DNA of 64,000 nucleotides from Paenibacillus koleovorans NBRC 103111 (GTDB lineage Bacteria; Bacillota; Bacilli; Paenibacillales; NBRC-103111), in contig NZ_BIMA01000001.1 in the NCBI RefSeq assembly GCF_004000845.1, positions 124,001-188,000 on the forward strand, written 5' to 3'. A program made the position numbers and the translations under genes. A model generated the notes under the pieces. It was given only the letters and a program-made list of their open reading frames with translations. It was not told where the DNA came from and made no database searches. Every line of letters starts with the position of its first letter. Within the stretch, counting starts at the first letter, position 1. Shown piece after piece: positions 45,099 to 54,151 of the stretch.

Positions 45099-46264
45099 AG
45101 ACGGATATGTCTGGCGTGAGGTCCGGCAGCGGCTATCGGCAAACCTGGGCGGAGGTGTCGCTGCAGGCGATTGCTGAGAATACGCGTGCGTTCAAATCTA
45201 TTCTGGCCGGGAATGGGGGCCGTTGTCAGTTGATGGCGGTCGTGAAGGCGGATGGCTACGGCCATGGCGCGGTGCAGACGGCGATGGCGGCGATGCGGGG
45301 TGGAGCGGACCGCCTGGGCGTCGCCTTCGTCGACGAGGCGATCGCCCTGCGCGACGGAGGCGTCGAGGCGCCGATCCTGGTCCTGGGCTACACGCCGCCC
45401 GAAGCTATTGCGGCGGCGGTGGAGCATAATGTGGCCGTGACCGTATTCACGGCGGAAGGGGTGAAGGCGGCGGCGGCAGCCGCAGAGCGTCTTGGTATAC
45501 CCGCCGCCCTTCATCTGAAGGTCGATACGGGGATGAACCGGCTTGGAGTCCGGTCGGCGGAGGAGGCTTTGGAGCTTGCTTTGCTGGCCGTTGCCACGTC
45601 CCCTTCTTGGCTCAAGCTCGAGGGGGTGTTTACCCACTTCGCGCAAGCCGACCGCCCGGATACCGAGTTTACTCGGCGGCAGTTCGACCGTTTTATGGAG
45701 GTCATTCGGTTGTTGGAGGGTCATGGCATCTCGATCCCTCTGCGGCATTGCTGCAATACGGACGGCACGGCGAGTTATCCGGAGATGCATCTCGACATGG
45801 TGCGCGTCGGGATCGGGCTTTATGGAGGCGGAGCGGGAGCGGCACCTGTTCTCAAGTCCAGGCTGAGGGCTACGATGTCGCTACGATCAAGGATCAGCGC
45901 GCTGATCCAGCTGGATTCGGGTGAGAGCGTTGGTTATGGCTGCGCGTACGTGGTCGATCGGCGCAGCATCCTTGCCGTTCTGCCTATCGGCTATGCGGAC
46001 GGGCTGTCGCGCAGCCTGTCCAATCGAGGGACGGTTGCCGTCGCCGGGGGATTCGCGCCGGTCCGCGGCCGAGTGTGCATGGACCAGATGATGATCGATG
46101 TAACGGACTTGCCGGACTCTGTCGTGGGGGATGAAGCGGTGATCTTCGGTGATCCCCGGAAAGGTGTTCCTGGTGCGGACGATATCGCCGTCTTGTTGGG
46201 GACGATCGATTATGAAGTGTTCTGCTCTGTCAGCAAGCGAGTTCCACGCGTTTATGTAGATTAG
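45095..46264 (+). CDS. alr: Alanine racemase
   Basis: A 389-residue PLP enzyme interconverting L- and D-alanine. The PLP lysine is K51 in [12 protein letters not shown]; the second-domain Tyr is in SVGYGCAYV, and the phrases [10 protein letters not shown] and [13 protein letters not shown] are diagnostic. The start is GTG at 45095 overlapping the ald stop; an ATG at 45107 with GGGTGA upstream is also possible. Coupling to ald suggests use of D- or L-alanine as a nutrient, for example in spore germination or cell-wall turnover. Confidence 0.95.
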   Translation: MKTDMSGVRSGSGYRQTWAEVSLQAIAENTRAFKSILAGNGGRCQLMAVVKADGYGHGAVQTAMAAMRGGADRLGVAFVDEAIALRDGGVEAPILVLGYTPPEAIAAAVEHNVAVTVFTAEGVKAAAAAAERLGIPAALHLKVDTGMNRLGVRSAEEALELALLAVATSPSWLKLEGVFTHFAQADRPDTEFTRRQFDRFMEVIRLLEGHGISIPLRHCCNTDGTASYPEMHLDMVRVGIGLYGGGAGAAPVLKSRLRATMSLRSRISALIQLDSGESVGYGCAYVVDRRSILAVLPIGYADGLSRSLSNRGTVAVAGGFAPVRGRVCMDQMMIDVTDLPDSVVGDEAVIFGDPRKGVPGADDIAVLLGTIDYEVFCSVSKRVPRVYVD

Positions 46265-46361
46265 TCTTCATTTTCGCCGACGATTCCGAAAGCGATTGCA
46301 CAAATTTCGAATATCGCTACAATTAGGACTAGGAAACTTGCTGCGAGGAGAACGACTACTA

Positions 46362-47600
46362 GTGGACGCCCATCCTTTTGACCGGCCCTTCGAGAGCCTC
46401 GAAGCGCTGGCCGATACGATATACGAAGTGCTGCGCTGCCCCGTCACGATCGAGGACGCCAATCACCGCCTGCTGGCGTACAGTTCCCATGACACGGAGA
46501 CCGATCCGGCGCGGACCGCGACGATTATTAGCCGCCGTGTGCCCGAGCAAGTCATCAGCGGCCTGTGGGCATGCGGCGCCATCCCGAAGCTGATGAGCGG
46601 CGACGAAGCCGTCCGGATCTCCTCGCTTGACGATGTGGGCCTAGGCGACCGGGTGGCGGTGGCGATCCGCCAGAACGAGGAGACGCTCGGCTACATCTGG
46701 CTGCTCGATGTCCATGGACGGTTGGATGAGTCCGGCCTCCGGCAGCTGCAGGCGGCGGCTCAAGCCGCCAAGGTCAAGCTGCTCCAGCTGCGCCAGTCGA
46801 GGCACAAGGAAGCCGAGGAGCGCGAGGAGCTGTTCTGGCAGCTGCTGACCGGGCATTACAAACCGGATGTGGCCCATCACAGCCGAACCCATGCGCCTGG
46901 CATCACGCTGCCGCCCCAATCGGCCGTGGTGCTGTTTCACTTGCCCGCCGGCCTCGAGCGCGCCGCCAAACAGCAGCTACACTACTTGCTCACGACGACT
47001 CAACGTGTCCGCATCCTGCTGCATGTTTTCGCGAGGGACCAGTTGATCGCACTTGTCGCTCCGTCACGGGACAAGGGAGACCTGCACGGGGATTCCGTCG
47101 AGTTTGTGCATACGTTTTCCCGGCTCGTGAAGGAGCGCTTCCAGTTGGCCCCCCTCTGCGCCGCTGTCGGCAGCCTCGTGGAGGGATACGCCTCGATCCC
47201 TGCGAGCTACCAGCGTGCGCAAGCGATCGTGAAGCTCAAGCTGCAGTTTCCCGATGCGCTCGCGGGCGTGCTGGAGTACGAGGAGCTGGGCTATTATCGC
47301 TACATGCCGGCGATGCTCGAGCAAGCGAAGGCGCTGCACGTCCCGCATCGCAGTTTGCGCAAGCTGCAGGCGTACGACGCCGAGCACGACAGCGGGCTCA
47401 CCGCGACATTGCGCGCTTTTCTCGCCCACAACAGCCATATCAAAGAAACCGCCGAAGCGCTGCACGTTCACGTGAATACGCTCACGTACCGCTTGAAGCG
47501 GATTGCAGAGATCGGCGGAATCGACTTGGACGATATGGATCAGAAGGTTTCGCTGTACTTGGAGATGAAGATCGGCGCGTATTTGCGGGACTCGGATTAA
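46362..47600 (+). CDS. PucR/CdaR-type transcription regulator (AdeR-like)
   Basis: A 412-residue regulator. The N-terminal part holds a GAF-like sensor region (VTIEDANHRLLAYSSHD), the middle a GGDEF-like degenerate domain, and the C-terminus the PucR helix-turn-helix HIKETAEALHVHVNTLTYRLKRI (split here by description). The GTG at 46362 was chosen because GAGGAG is 11 nt upstream; 22 codons above are open. Position right after ald-alr suggests it activates ald, as AdeR does in Bacillus subtilis. Confidence 0.85.
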   Translation: MDAHPFDRPFESLEALADTIYEVLRCPVTIEDANHRLLAYSSHDTETDPARTATIISRRVPEQVISGLWACGAIPKLMSGDEAVRISSLDDVGLGDRVAVAIRQNEETLGYIWLLDVHGRLDESGLRQLQAAAQAAKVKLLQLRQSRHKEAEEREELFWQLLTGHYKPDVAHHSRTHAPGITLPPQSAVVLFHLPAGLERAAKQQLHYLLTTTQRVRILLHVFARDQLIALVAPSRDKGDLHGDSVEFVHTFSRLVKERFQLAPLCAAVGSLVEGYASIPASYQRAQAIVKLKLQFPDALAGVLEYEELGYYRYMPAMLEQAKALHVPHRSLRKLQAYDAEHDSGLTATLRAFLAHNSHIKETAEALHVHVNTLTYRLKRIAEIGGIDLDDMDQKVSLYLEMKIGAYLRDSD

Positions 47601-47683
47601 ATAACGCTGCGCCATAACCCTATTTGCCGTTGAAACCTAACATGGCCCAGAATAGAGTGATGGCATAGCGCTATTTGTCCTGA
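47600..47683. repeat. Intergenic repeats left of the IS (two copies)
   Basis: An inverted copy (AATAACGCTGCGCCATAACC, from about 47600) and a direct copy (GAATAGAGTGATGGCATAGC, from about 47652) of the same roughly 30-bp unit that also occurs twice right of the IS at 49166 and 49216. Confidence 0.75.
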
Positions 47684-47703
47684 AACCTGCAGTTTAGACG
47701 GTA

Positions 47704-49141
47704 GTGTCAAGTAGTTTGTGTAATTGATCTTTAAGGGTTGTAGGGATATCCATTGGGACAATGGATATCATTGGTTTTCAAGGTTCAGGGGGGATCCCCC
47801 CTGAAAAATTTCCCTTTCATTTCCAATTGAAGAAGTGCATTTTCGGCGGTGACGGGGGTGCCGTTCTCAGGCTTGCTTGGGATACTTCTTCTCAAACAAG
47901 AGCTGCAAGGCTTCTTTCGTGTCGGGATCGCCGAACCCTCGGATGACGCGGTTGCTCCAGCGCTCGTTATACGCCGTGGCTTCCAGGTACACGATCTTCT
48001 CCGCCGCATCCATACTGGTGAGGCTGTTCATCGGTCGGAGCCGCTTTCGGATTTCTTTGTTCATGCGCTCGATCGGGTTCGACGTGTAGATCGCATACCA
48101 AATCATCGGCGGATAATCATAAAAGCGTAGCAATACGGACAACTGGCTCTCCCAGGATTCCATTTCCTTCGGGTACAGTTTCCCCCATTTCGCCTTGACC
48201 ACATCGAAGTTGGCCAGGGCCACCTCTCGATCCAGCGCGTGGTACACGCTCTGCAGATCGGTCACCATATCCGCCTTGTCCTTGTCGCGGATTTTCGGCA
48301 GCGTGTTGCGCATTTTATGCGTGATACAGCGCTGGACGTCCGCTTTCGGGTACGTTTCTTTAAAGGCTTCTTCCAGTCCGGCCAACCCATCGAATACGCC
48401 GAGCAGCACTTCGTGGACCCCTCGGTCGTAGAGGTCTCGCAGCACGTCTCGCCAGCCATACGCGCTTTCCTGGCCACCCACGCTGAAGCTGAGAATCTCG
48501 CGGTGCCCGGCTTCATCGATCCCCATGGCGATGTAGATCACTTCGCTGGCGACCGTTTGCCGCCTCAGCTTCACATACATCCCATCCAGATAGATGACCG
48601 AGTACCGCTTCGCCAGCGGCCGTTGTTGCCAGGCGGCGATATCGTCGACTATCGTTCCGGTGATATTACTGATCGTTGTGGGCGAGTACTGGCCGCCAAA
48701 CATTTTTTCGATGAAGGCGGCGATATCTCGGGTGCTCATCCCGCCTTTGTACATGTGGATGATCGTGTCTTCCAGCCACGCTTCCCGCCGTTGGTACGGT
48801 TCGAACAGCTCCGTCTGGAAGTGACCTTGGCGGTCCCGCGGGACCTGCAAATCGCTAATCACACCGTGCCGCGTTTCCCAGGTGCGGGGATAGTAGCCGT
48901 TTCGGCTATTCGCCACATCCGGCTCCTCCACCTGCAAATAGTTTTTAATCTCCTCCTTCATCAACGTCTCCATCTTCTCTTTCAGAAAGCTTAGCATCGT
49001 TTGTTCGAGTAGCTCCGCAAACGGGTTTTGTTGTATACTTGTCATGAGTAGGGTTCCTCCTTCGTGGCTTTCGCAATCCCAAGGATACCCTACTTTTTTG
49101 TCGTCTGCTAGACTCCCCCGCTTACACATACTATTTTACGC
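47704..49141 (-). mobile_element. IS256-family insertion sequence
   Basis: About 1.44 kb. The ends GTGTCAAGTAGTTTGTGTAA (47704-47723) and the inverse of 49122-49141 match at 16 of 20 positions. It contains one transposase gene and lies inside a cluster of short host repeats. No clean 8-bp target duplication was found. Confidence 0.85.
47867..49045 (-). CDS. IS256-family transposase
   Basis: A 392-residue DDE transposase of normal family length. Asp residues are seen in YLDGMYVKLRR and GVFDGLAGLEEAF, and the Glu-containing C-terminal signature is NPIERMNKEIRKRLRPM. The zinc-finger-like helper region C..H (RCITHKMRN) is present. The ATG at 49045 has GGAGG 10 nt upstream. The gene looks intact, so the element may be active. 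Confidence 0.95.
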   Translation of the reverse strand: MTSIQQNPFAELLEQTMLSFLKEKMETLMKEEIKNYLQVEEPDVANSRNGYYPRTWETRHGVISDLQVPRDRQGHFQTELFEPYQRREAWLEDTIIHMYKGGMSTRDIAAFIEKMFGGQYSPTTISNITGTIVDDIAAWQQRPLAKRYSVIYLDGMYVKLRRQTVASEVIYIAMGIDEAGHREILSFSVGGQESAYGWRDVLRDLYDRGVHEVLLGVFDGLAGLEEAFKETYPKADVQRCITHKMRNTLPKIRDKDKADMVTDLQSVYHALDREVALANFDVVKAKWGKLYPKEMESWESQLSVLLRFYDYPPMIWYAIYTSNPIERMNKEIRKRLRPMNSLTSMDAAEKIVYLEATAYNERWSNRVIRGFGDPDTKEALQLLFEKKYPKQA

Positions 49142-49165
49142 CGTCAGTTAGACCCGTGCGGACTC

Positions 49166-49246
49166 GAAATAAGGTGATTTCGTAACGCTAGTTCTGCTCA
49201 ACTCGGCGGTTCGGCGGAAATAGAGTGATTTCGTAGCGTTATTCTT
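49166..49246. repeat. Intergenic repeats right of the IS (two copies)
   Basis: GAAATAAGGTGATTTCGTAA (from 49166) and GAAATAGAGTGATTTCGTAG (from about 49217) are direct copies of the unit also found left of the IS. Confidence 0.75.
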
Positions 49247-49268
49247 TCGATGAAGGATGGCTCGCGAC

Positions 49269-50356
49269 TCATGACGCTGCTTGCTTCACTCTGCTGCCCT
49301 GGAGTCGGGTCAATCCGCCAACCGCTCCCGAATCGAGAGCTTTAATTACGGTCTCCTGATTCGTTTTCAGATCGATCACGCGGATGCTGCGATAATACTG
49401 GTTCTCCACCGCGTCGTAATCGTCGTGCAGCTCATATTTGTACCCCCCATTGACAAAGGACAAGCTGTTCAAGTCCAGCCCCGCATTCATCGCTCCCCCG
49501 CCGCGCAAATACCGATAATATTCGAAGCTCCCCCAAGAGTCCGCCGTCTTCCCTCCGGGATACTCCAGCTCTACATTTTCGTGTTTGCCATACCGGTAGA
49601 CGATGTAGCTGGGATTGCTGGAGACGCACACCGAGAGCAGCTTTTGATTTTCCGCGCGGAAGCCGAAGTAAGGCGTTTCTTCTTTGTAACAAAGATGACC
49701 GGCGCTTATGAACTTGGAGTTGCGTCCCTCGAACGTCTGTGAGTAAGTTCCTTCCACGATTACGCCAGCACCAAAATAGGGCACTTCATCCCGATTGGTC
49801 GTCACCTTCAACTTCCCATTCTCGAACAGCAGCTCCAGCTTGAACTTGTCATCGGTAACTACAGCCTTGTTTCCGGTAAGCGGAGCTTGGCTGGCAGGAA
49901 TTTCACCGAAATGAGCGTCCCGTTTTCCGGATTCATGACTCTCATAGCTTCCAGTGAAAAAACAACCGCCTGTCCTTCCACTTTGAGAATATAGATCTTG
50001 GACGCAATGTGATCGTTATTCAGCTCCGAGCTCCATTCCCCCACCCAATCCTCCGGCGTCCAGGCTGAAGTTTGCGGGACCGGATTAGCCGTTGCAGCAG
50101 GAGTTGGAGTTGGAATTGGAGTTGGAGTTGGAGTTGGAATTGGAGTTTGCGTAGCAGCAGTTGGTGTAGCAGCTATGGGAGCACTGGTTACACTTGGAGC
50201 GGGCGTTACTGAAGGTGCAACAGCAGCACCGCTAGTGCTCGGACTACCTATAGCAGCCTTCGGCGACTCACTCGGCACGTTTGGTACCGCCGTCTCTTCG
50301 CAGCCGCTTACTACCACAATCCCCGCAAGAAACAAAACCAGCCAACCTTTTCTCAT
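49269..50356 (-). pseudogene. Frameshifted lipoprotein gene
   Basis: The first part (49859-50356) has a signal peptide with lipobox VVSGC (Cys19), a Pro/Thr repeat tether (PTPTPTPIPTPTP, about 75-90) and the start of a folded domain. After ISVK the frame shifts; the sequence continues in another frame as PASQAPLTGNKAVVTDDKF and runs to 49269 (EVPYFG...YRYGKHENVELEYPGGK). Restoring one A in the AAA at 49901-49903 joins the parts into about 362 residues. This may be a real mutation or a sequencing error. Function unknown. The tether is encoded by GGAGTT-type hexamers (50098-50150). Confidence 0.75.
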
Positions 50357-50380
50357 CCGACCGACGATCTCCTTTACCCT

Positions 50381-50965
50381 TTACAAAATCTTGCTCAGCT
50401 GCTTCTGGCTGGCCGGCTCGAGCCGCTCGACGCTTGGAATCTCGCAGCGGTTGCCGTCCAAGTCCGAGAGCAGAATCCGATCCGCCCCGATCATCTGCAC
50501 ATGCTCGTGGAGGTTGCGCATCGACAGCTTGATCGGACCGAGCGATGTCTCCAGCTCCCACACCCACATGCCCGGGTACTGCTTGATCTTGACGATGCGA
50601 GTCACGGTCGGGATCAAATACCGGAGGCGAAGCTCCGTCCGCACCTCCGCCTGGCTCGCCGGATCCAGATCGGACAGCCGCTCGAGAATGCCGATCTCCT
50701 CGCCCTTAGGCTGCCGCACGGACAAATATTGCTCGCTCTTCGACAGCGGGTATGTCCGATACAACAACACCTCTGGATAAGACACTCCCTTGTACTCCAT
50801 GCCCAGCATGCCGCCGGGCCGGCGGACGAAGCGGACTTCGTCCGGGGTCAACAACTCGATCTCGTAGCTTATTTCCTGCGCCTCGGCAGCCTGCTCGCCA
50901 GCACCTTCCCCGACCGCTTGCTCTACCTCAGCCGATCCGCCGGTACTCGTCTGATTCGTCTCCAT
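50381..50965 (-). CDS. DUF1854-family protein paired with an ABC exporter
   Basis: A 194-residue protein. After an acidic, low-complexity N-terminus, residues about 33-190 match my memory of DUF1854 (ELLTPDEVRFVRRPGG, KSEQYLSVRQPKGEEIGIL, RYLIPTVTRI, GPIKLSMRNLHEHVQMI). The ATG is directly after the stop of the ABC gene, so the two are co-translated. DUF1854 genes beside ABC exporters are known from several phyla, some near cyanophycin genes; the function is open. Confidence 0.8.
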   Translation of the reverse strand: METNQTSTGGSAEVEQAVGEGAGEQAAEAQEISYEIELLTPDEVRFVRRPGGMLGMEYKGVSYPEVLLYRTYPLSKSEQYLSVRQPKGEEIGILERLSDLDPASQAEVRTELRLRYLIPTVTRIVKIKQYPGMWVWELETSLGPIKLSMRNLHEHVQMIGADRILLSDLDGNRCEIPSVERLEPASQKQLSKIL

Positions 50966-53191
50966 CTAAGCTTGCACCCCTCTGATCTTCGACATTTCCT
51001 TCTGCGCCTCCACCAGCTTGTAGTAGACGCCTTTCTTGTCCAGCAGCTCCTCGTGCGTTCCCGACTCGGCGATGCCGCCCTTGTCGAGCACGACAAGCCG
51101 ATCCGCCTCGCGCAGGGTAGACAGCCGGTGCGCGATCGCGAACGTAGTGCGGCCCTTCACGAGCCGGGCGATCGCCTGCTGGATCTGCCGCTCGGTCTCG
51201 GTATCGACCGACGCGGTCGCTTCGTCGAGGATGAGGATGCGCGGGTCGTGCACGATGGCGCGAGCGATCGCGATGCGCTGCTTCTCCCCGCCCGAGAGGC
51301 GGTGGCCGCGCTCCCCGACGCGCGTATCGTAGCCGTCCGGCATCCGGACGATGAAGTCATGCGCATTGGCGATCTTCGCCGCCCGCATAATGTCCAGCGG
51401 CGTCGCATCCGGCTTGGAGTAGGCGATGTTCTCGGCGACCGTGCCGTCGAATAGGAACGTCTCCTGCAGCACGACGCCGATCTGCTTGCGCAGGCTCACC
51501 TGATCGATCCCGCGAAGGTCGACGCCGTCAACAGTGATCGAGCCTTGATCCGGGTCATAGAACCGGCAGATCATATTGATCATCGTCGACTTGCCCGCCC
51601 CGGAATGGCCGACCAATCCGATCATCTCGCCTGGCTCAACTTGCAAACTCACATTCTTCAATACCGGGTGATGCTTTTCATAACCGTAAGTTACCCCGGC
51701 AAGCTCCACACGTCCTTCGACGCGCGGGATCGATACGGCGTTCTTGGCCGTCGGCACCTCGGAAGGCGTATCCATAATCTCAAACACCCGGTCGGCGGCG
51801 GACAGCGCGCGGCTCATCCAGTTGATCGCCTGGCTGAACCACTGCAGCGGGCCGAAGAACATGCCCAGATAGGCGACGAACGCCATCAAGGTTCCAAGCG
51901 TCAATTCGTCCCGAATGACGTTCCAACCGCCGAAATACCAGACAAGCAGCGCACCTGAAGTGGTGATCAAAGCGAACACCGGGAAAACGCCCTGCCAGAT
52001 GCCTTCCATCTTAATCGTCTGTTCCACCAGCGTGCCGTTCGCGTCCCGGTACCGATCCTTCTCGGTATACTCCTGGCCGAACGCCTTGACGACCCGAATG
52101 CCTTGCAGGGCGTCGCCGACCAGCATATTGATTTTGTTCACCGCGCGCCACTGGCGATACCAGCGGTTGCGGATCGAGGGCCAGATCGTCATCGAGGCGA
52201 TGATGATGAGCGGTGTCGGCAGCAGCGCGAGCAGCGTCAGCTTCCAGCTCAGGCTCGCCATGACGCTGATGATCGCGACGAGCATAAGCACCTGCCCGGT
52301 GATCCAGATGACGCCGTCCGTCAGAAACTGGCGCATCGCTTCGGTATCGCTGTTGATGCGTCCGATAAACTGCGACGTCTGCCTTCGGTCAAAAAAACTT
52401 AACGACAAGTTCATCAGCGCCTGATACGTATCTTTGCGGATATCGCCCATAATTTTGCTGCCGACCCAGACGCCGATATAGCCTCTAGCCGTCTGCATCG
52501 CGGAGAGCATCACCCGTGTCCCCGCCAAGCCGATTACAAGCCAGAAGAGTGCGTGGCCGATCGATTTCACTTGGAGCACATCATCGACGATAATTTTGGT
52601 CAAATAAGGCGGAACCAGCTCCATCAGCGTCGCCAGGATCATGAGAATAGCGGCGGAAACCATACTTCTTTTGTAAGGATTGGCATACCCGAGCAGCCGG
52701 GTGATCACTTTGCCCTGATCGGTACAAGTAGAGCACAAATTCGTGCCCTCCGTTAGTCGGCTGTTGCATGTCGGGCAAAACCGCGGAATGTCCTTGGCCG
52801 AAGGAACCGGCAGCTCCTCTTCTTTCAGCACCGCCTGAATCAGCTTGACCACGAAGCCCATCCGCCCGTTATGAACCGATGTGTATCGCGCCAAGGCAAC
52901 AGGACCTTCCTCCGTATCCGCCACCAACACGCCGCCGCCAATCGAAGAAACCGTCCGCACTTCCTTCACCTGCGCCATATCCAGCCGACTCGACAATTGG
53001 TTCGCAAGCCGAACTTCGATCCGATCCGCAAACACTTGGACTTCCCCATCCACCGGCTGCCCCTCGGATCCGATGTCGTATGGCACGACCAGCAGCGGTT
53101 CTCCAACACTTCCAGCTCCAGGTGTACCTGCAGCATGAACATTCGCTTTCCGTTCCGCATCCTTCACAGCTTCTTTTTCCAATACCGGCAT
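50966..53191 (-). CDS. ABC exporter with N-terminal sensor-like domain and zinc ribbon
   Basis: A 741-residue half-transporter with extra parts. Residues about 30-125 form a PH-like beta domain; a zinc ribbon follows (C139-PT-C142...C153-ST-C156). Then come six membrane segments (about 170-480) and an ATPase domain with Walker A GHSGAGKST, signature LSGGEKQR and Walker B ILILDEATAS. The ATG at 53191 has GAGG 6 nt upstream. It is coupled to the DUF1854 gene. The substrate is unknown. A LexA-like box lies 34 nt upstream. Confidence 0.88.
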   Translation of the reverse strand: MPVLEKEAVKDAERKANVHAAGTPGAGSVGEPLLVVPYDIGSEGQPVDGEVQVFADRIEVRLANQLSSRLDMAQVKEVRTVSSIGGGVLVADTEEGPVALARYTSVHNGRMGFVVKLIQAVLKEEELPVPSAKDIPRFCPTCNSRLTEGTNLCSTCTDQGKVITRLLGYANPYKRSMVSAAILMILATLMELVPPYLTKIIVDDVLQVKSIGHALFWLVIGLAGTRVMLSAMQTARGYIGVWVGSKIMGDIRKDTYQALMNLSLSFFDRRQTSQFIGRINSDTEAMRQFLTDGVIWITGQVLMLVAIISVMASLSWKLTLLALLPTPLIIIASMTIWPSIRNRWYRQWRAVNKINMLVGDALQGIRVVKAFGQEYTEKDRYRDANGTLVEQTIKMEGIWQGVFPVFALITTSGALLVWYFGGWNVIRDELTLGTLMAFVAYLGMFFGPLQWFSQAINWMSRALSAADRVFEIMDTPSEVPTAKNAVSIPRVEGRVELAGVTYGYEKHHPVLKNVSLQVEPGEMIGLVGHSGAGKSTMINMICRFYDPDQGSITVDGVDLRGIDQVSLRKQIGVVLQETFLFDGTVAENIAYSKPDATPLDIMRAAKIANAHDFIVRMPDGYDTRVGERGHRLSGGEKQRIAIARAIVHDPRILILDEATASVDTETERQIQQAIARLVKGRTTFAIAHRLSTLREADRLVVLDKGGIAESGTHEELLDKKGVYYKLVEAQKEMSKIRGVQA

Positions 53192-53224
53192 TCCGCACCT
53201 CATCCCATCTGTTTCTATTCGTTA

Positions 53225-53237
53225 GAACAGTTGTTCG
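53225..53237 (-). promoter_or_regulatory. LexA (SOS)-like box upstream of the ABC exporter
   Basis: CGAACAACTGTTC on the minus strand fits the Bacillus SOS consensus CGAAC-N4-GTTC. A second, weaker GAACACATGTGT overlaps its upstream side. A TAGAAT hexamer lies just upstream, so the site would overlap the transcription start. Confidence 0.45.
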
Positions 53238-53327
53238 ACACATGTGTTCTATTCTACATGAACTTGGAAAATCGAGGTAGATGGTTTCCTTGGAAAATTT
53301 ATATAAAATCAAAGCTTCCTGTAAATG

Positions 53328-53355
53328 AAAAAAAGCCTGTCCAAAAGGACAAGCT
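53328..53355 (-). terminator. Rho-independent terminator after ferritin
   Basis: On the minus strand AGCTTGTCC, loop TTTT, GGACAGGCT and a run of seven T. It starts 19 nt after the ferritin stop. Confidence 0.85.
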
Positions 53356-53373
53356 CTCGCCGATGTCGATCCG

Positions 53374-53880
53374 TTACTCCACCTCGGGGGTGAAGGAGCG
53401 TTTGGACAGCTCGGCGTCCAGCATATAGAAGGCGTTGCTGTCGTTGTCGATGCGCCGCAGCTTCTGGATGATGCTGTCGAACGTCGACTCTTCCTCCACC
53501 TGCTCATTGATGAACCATTGCAGGAAGTTCATCGTGGCATGCTCGCGTTCCGTCCAAGCGACATCCGACAGTTCATAGATGCGCTTCGTCACGCTCTGCT
53601 CATGCGAGAAGGCGTGCTCGAACGTCTCGAGCAGCGAGGAATAATCGTTCTGCGGGTTGTCCATCCCGCTTACAACCGCGCGCCGCCCCAATCGGTTGAT
53701 GAAGTGGAAAATCTTCATCGCGTGGAACTTCTCTTCCTCCGACTGGACGATGAAGAAGTTCGCGAAGCCGTCGTAGCTTTCCGAGGAGCAGTAAGCCGCC
53801 ATTGCCAAGTACACCTGAGAAGAATAAAATTCGTAATTCATCTGCTCGTTCAGCTTGTCGAGCAATCGTTGGCTAACCAT
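53374..53880 (-). CDS. ftnA: Non-heme ferritin
   Basis: A 168-residue iron-storage protein of normal length. The four-helix ligands are seen in NEQMNYEFYSSQVYLAMA, SEEEKFHAMKIFHFIN (Glu-x2-His) and WFINEQVEEE. GGAGG precedes the ATG by 11 nt. It forms 24-subunit cages that oxidise and store iron. It is a single gene between two terminators. Confidence 0.92.
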   Translation of the reverse strand: MVSQRLLDKLNEQMNYEFYSSQVYLAMAAYCSSESYDGFANFFIVQSEEEKFHAMKIFHFINRLGRRAVVSGMDNPQNDYSSLLETFEHAFSHEQSVTKRIYELSDVAWTEREHATMNFLQWFINEQVEEESTFDSIIQKLRRIDNDSNAFYMLDAELSKRSFTPEVE

Positions 53881-54014
53881 AGTGATGCACCTCCTTTTTA
53901 CTCATTTTAAAGAAGCCCCCTCAACATGTAAAATGGTTGGGTCGTGAATGACGACAGGAACGCCGTCCTTGTTAACTCCCCTCCCCTGTGGTATAAAGGC
54001 CGGGAAGAAGAAGG

Positions 54015-54079
54015 AAAAACCCTCTACCATGTATGCGCACTTCTCCATGGGAGAAGATGCGAATACGGGTAAGGGTTTT
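54015..54079 (-). terminator. Long hairpin between ferritin and the unknown gene
   Basis: AAAACCCT and AGGGTTTT form outer arms, with a nested CTTCTCC-ATGG-GAGAAG stem inside. On the minus strand the outer arm ends in AGGGTTTTT, so it probably terminates the gene at 54152-54856. The 271-nt gap has no other feature. Confidence 0.6.
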
Positions 54080-54151
54080 CTCTTTGGGCTCCACCTAACC
54101 GATTCGTTATGAATGTATTTCGAAGTATACGCCATGGAGGAATGGCATTAT

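Noticed and set aside
47690-49155. Target-site duplication of the IS (TTAGAC on both sides)
   Set aside because: The two TTAGAC copies are not at equal distance from the IS ends and no exact 8-bp duplication is adjacent.
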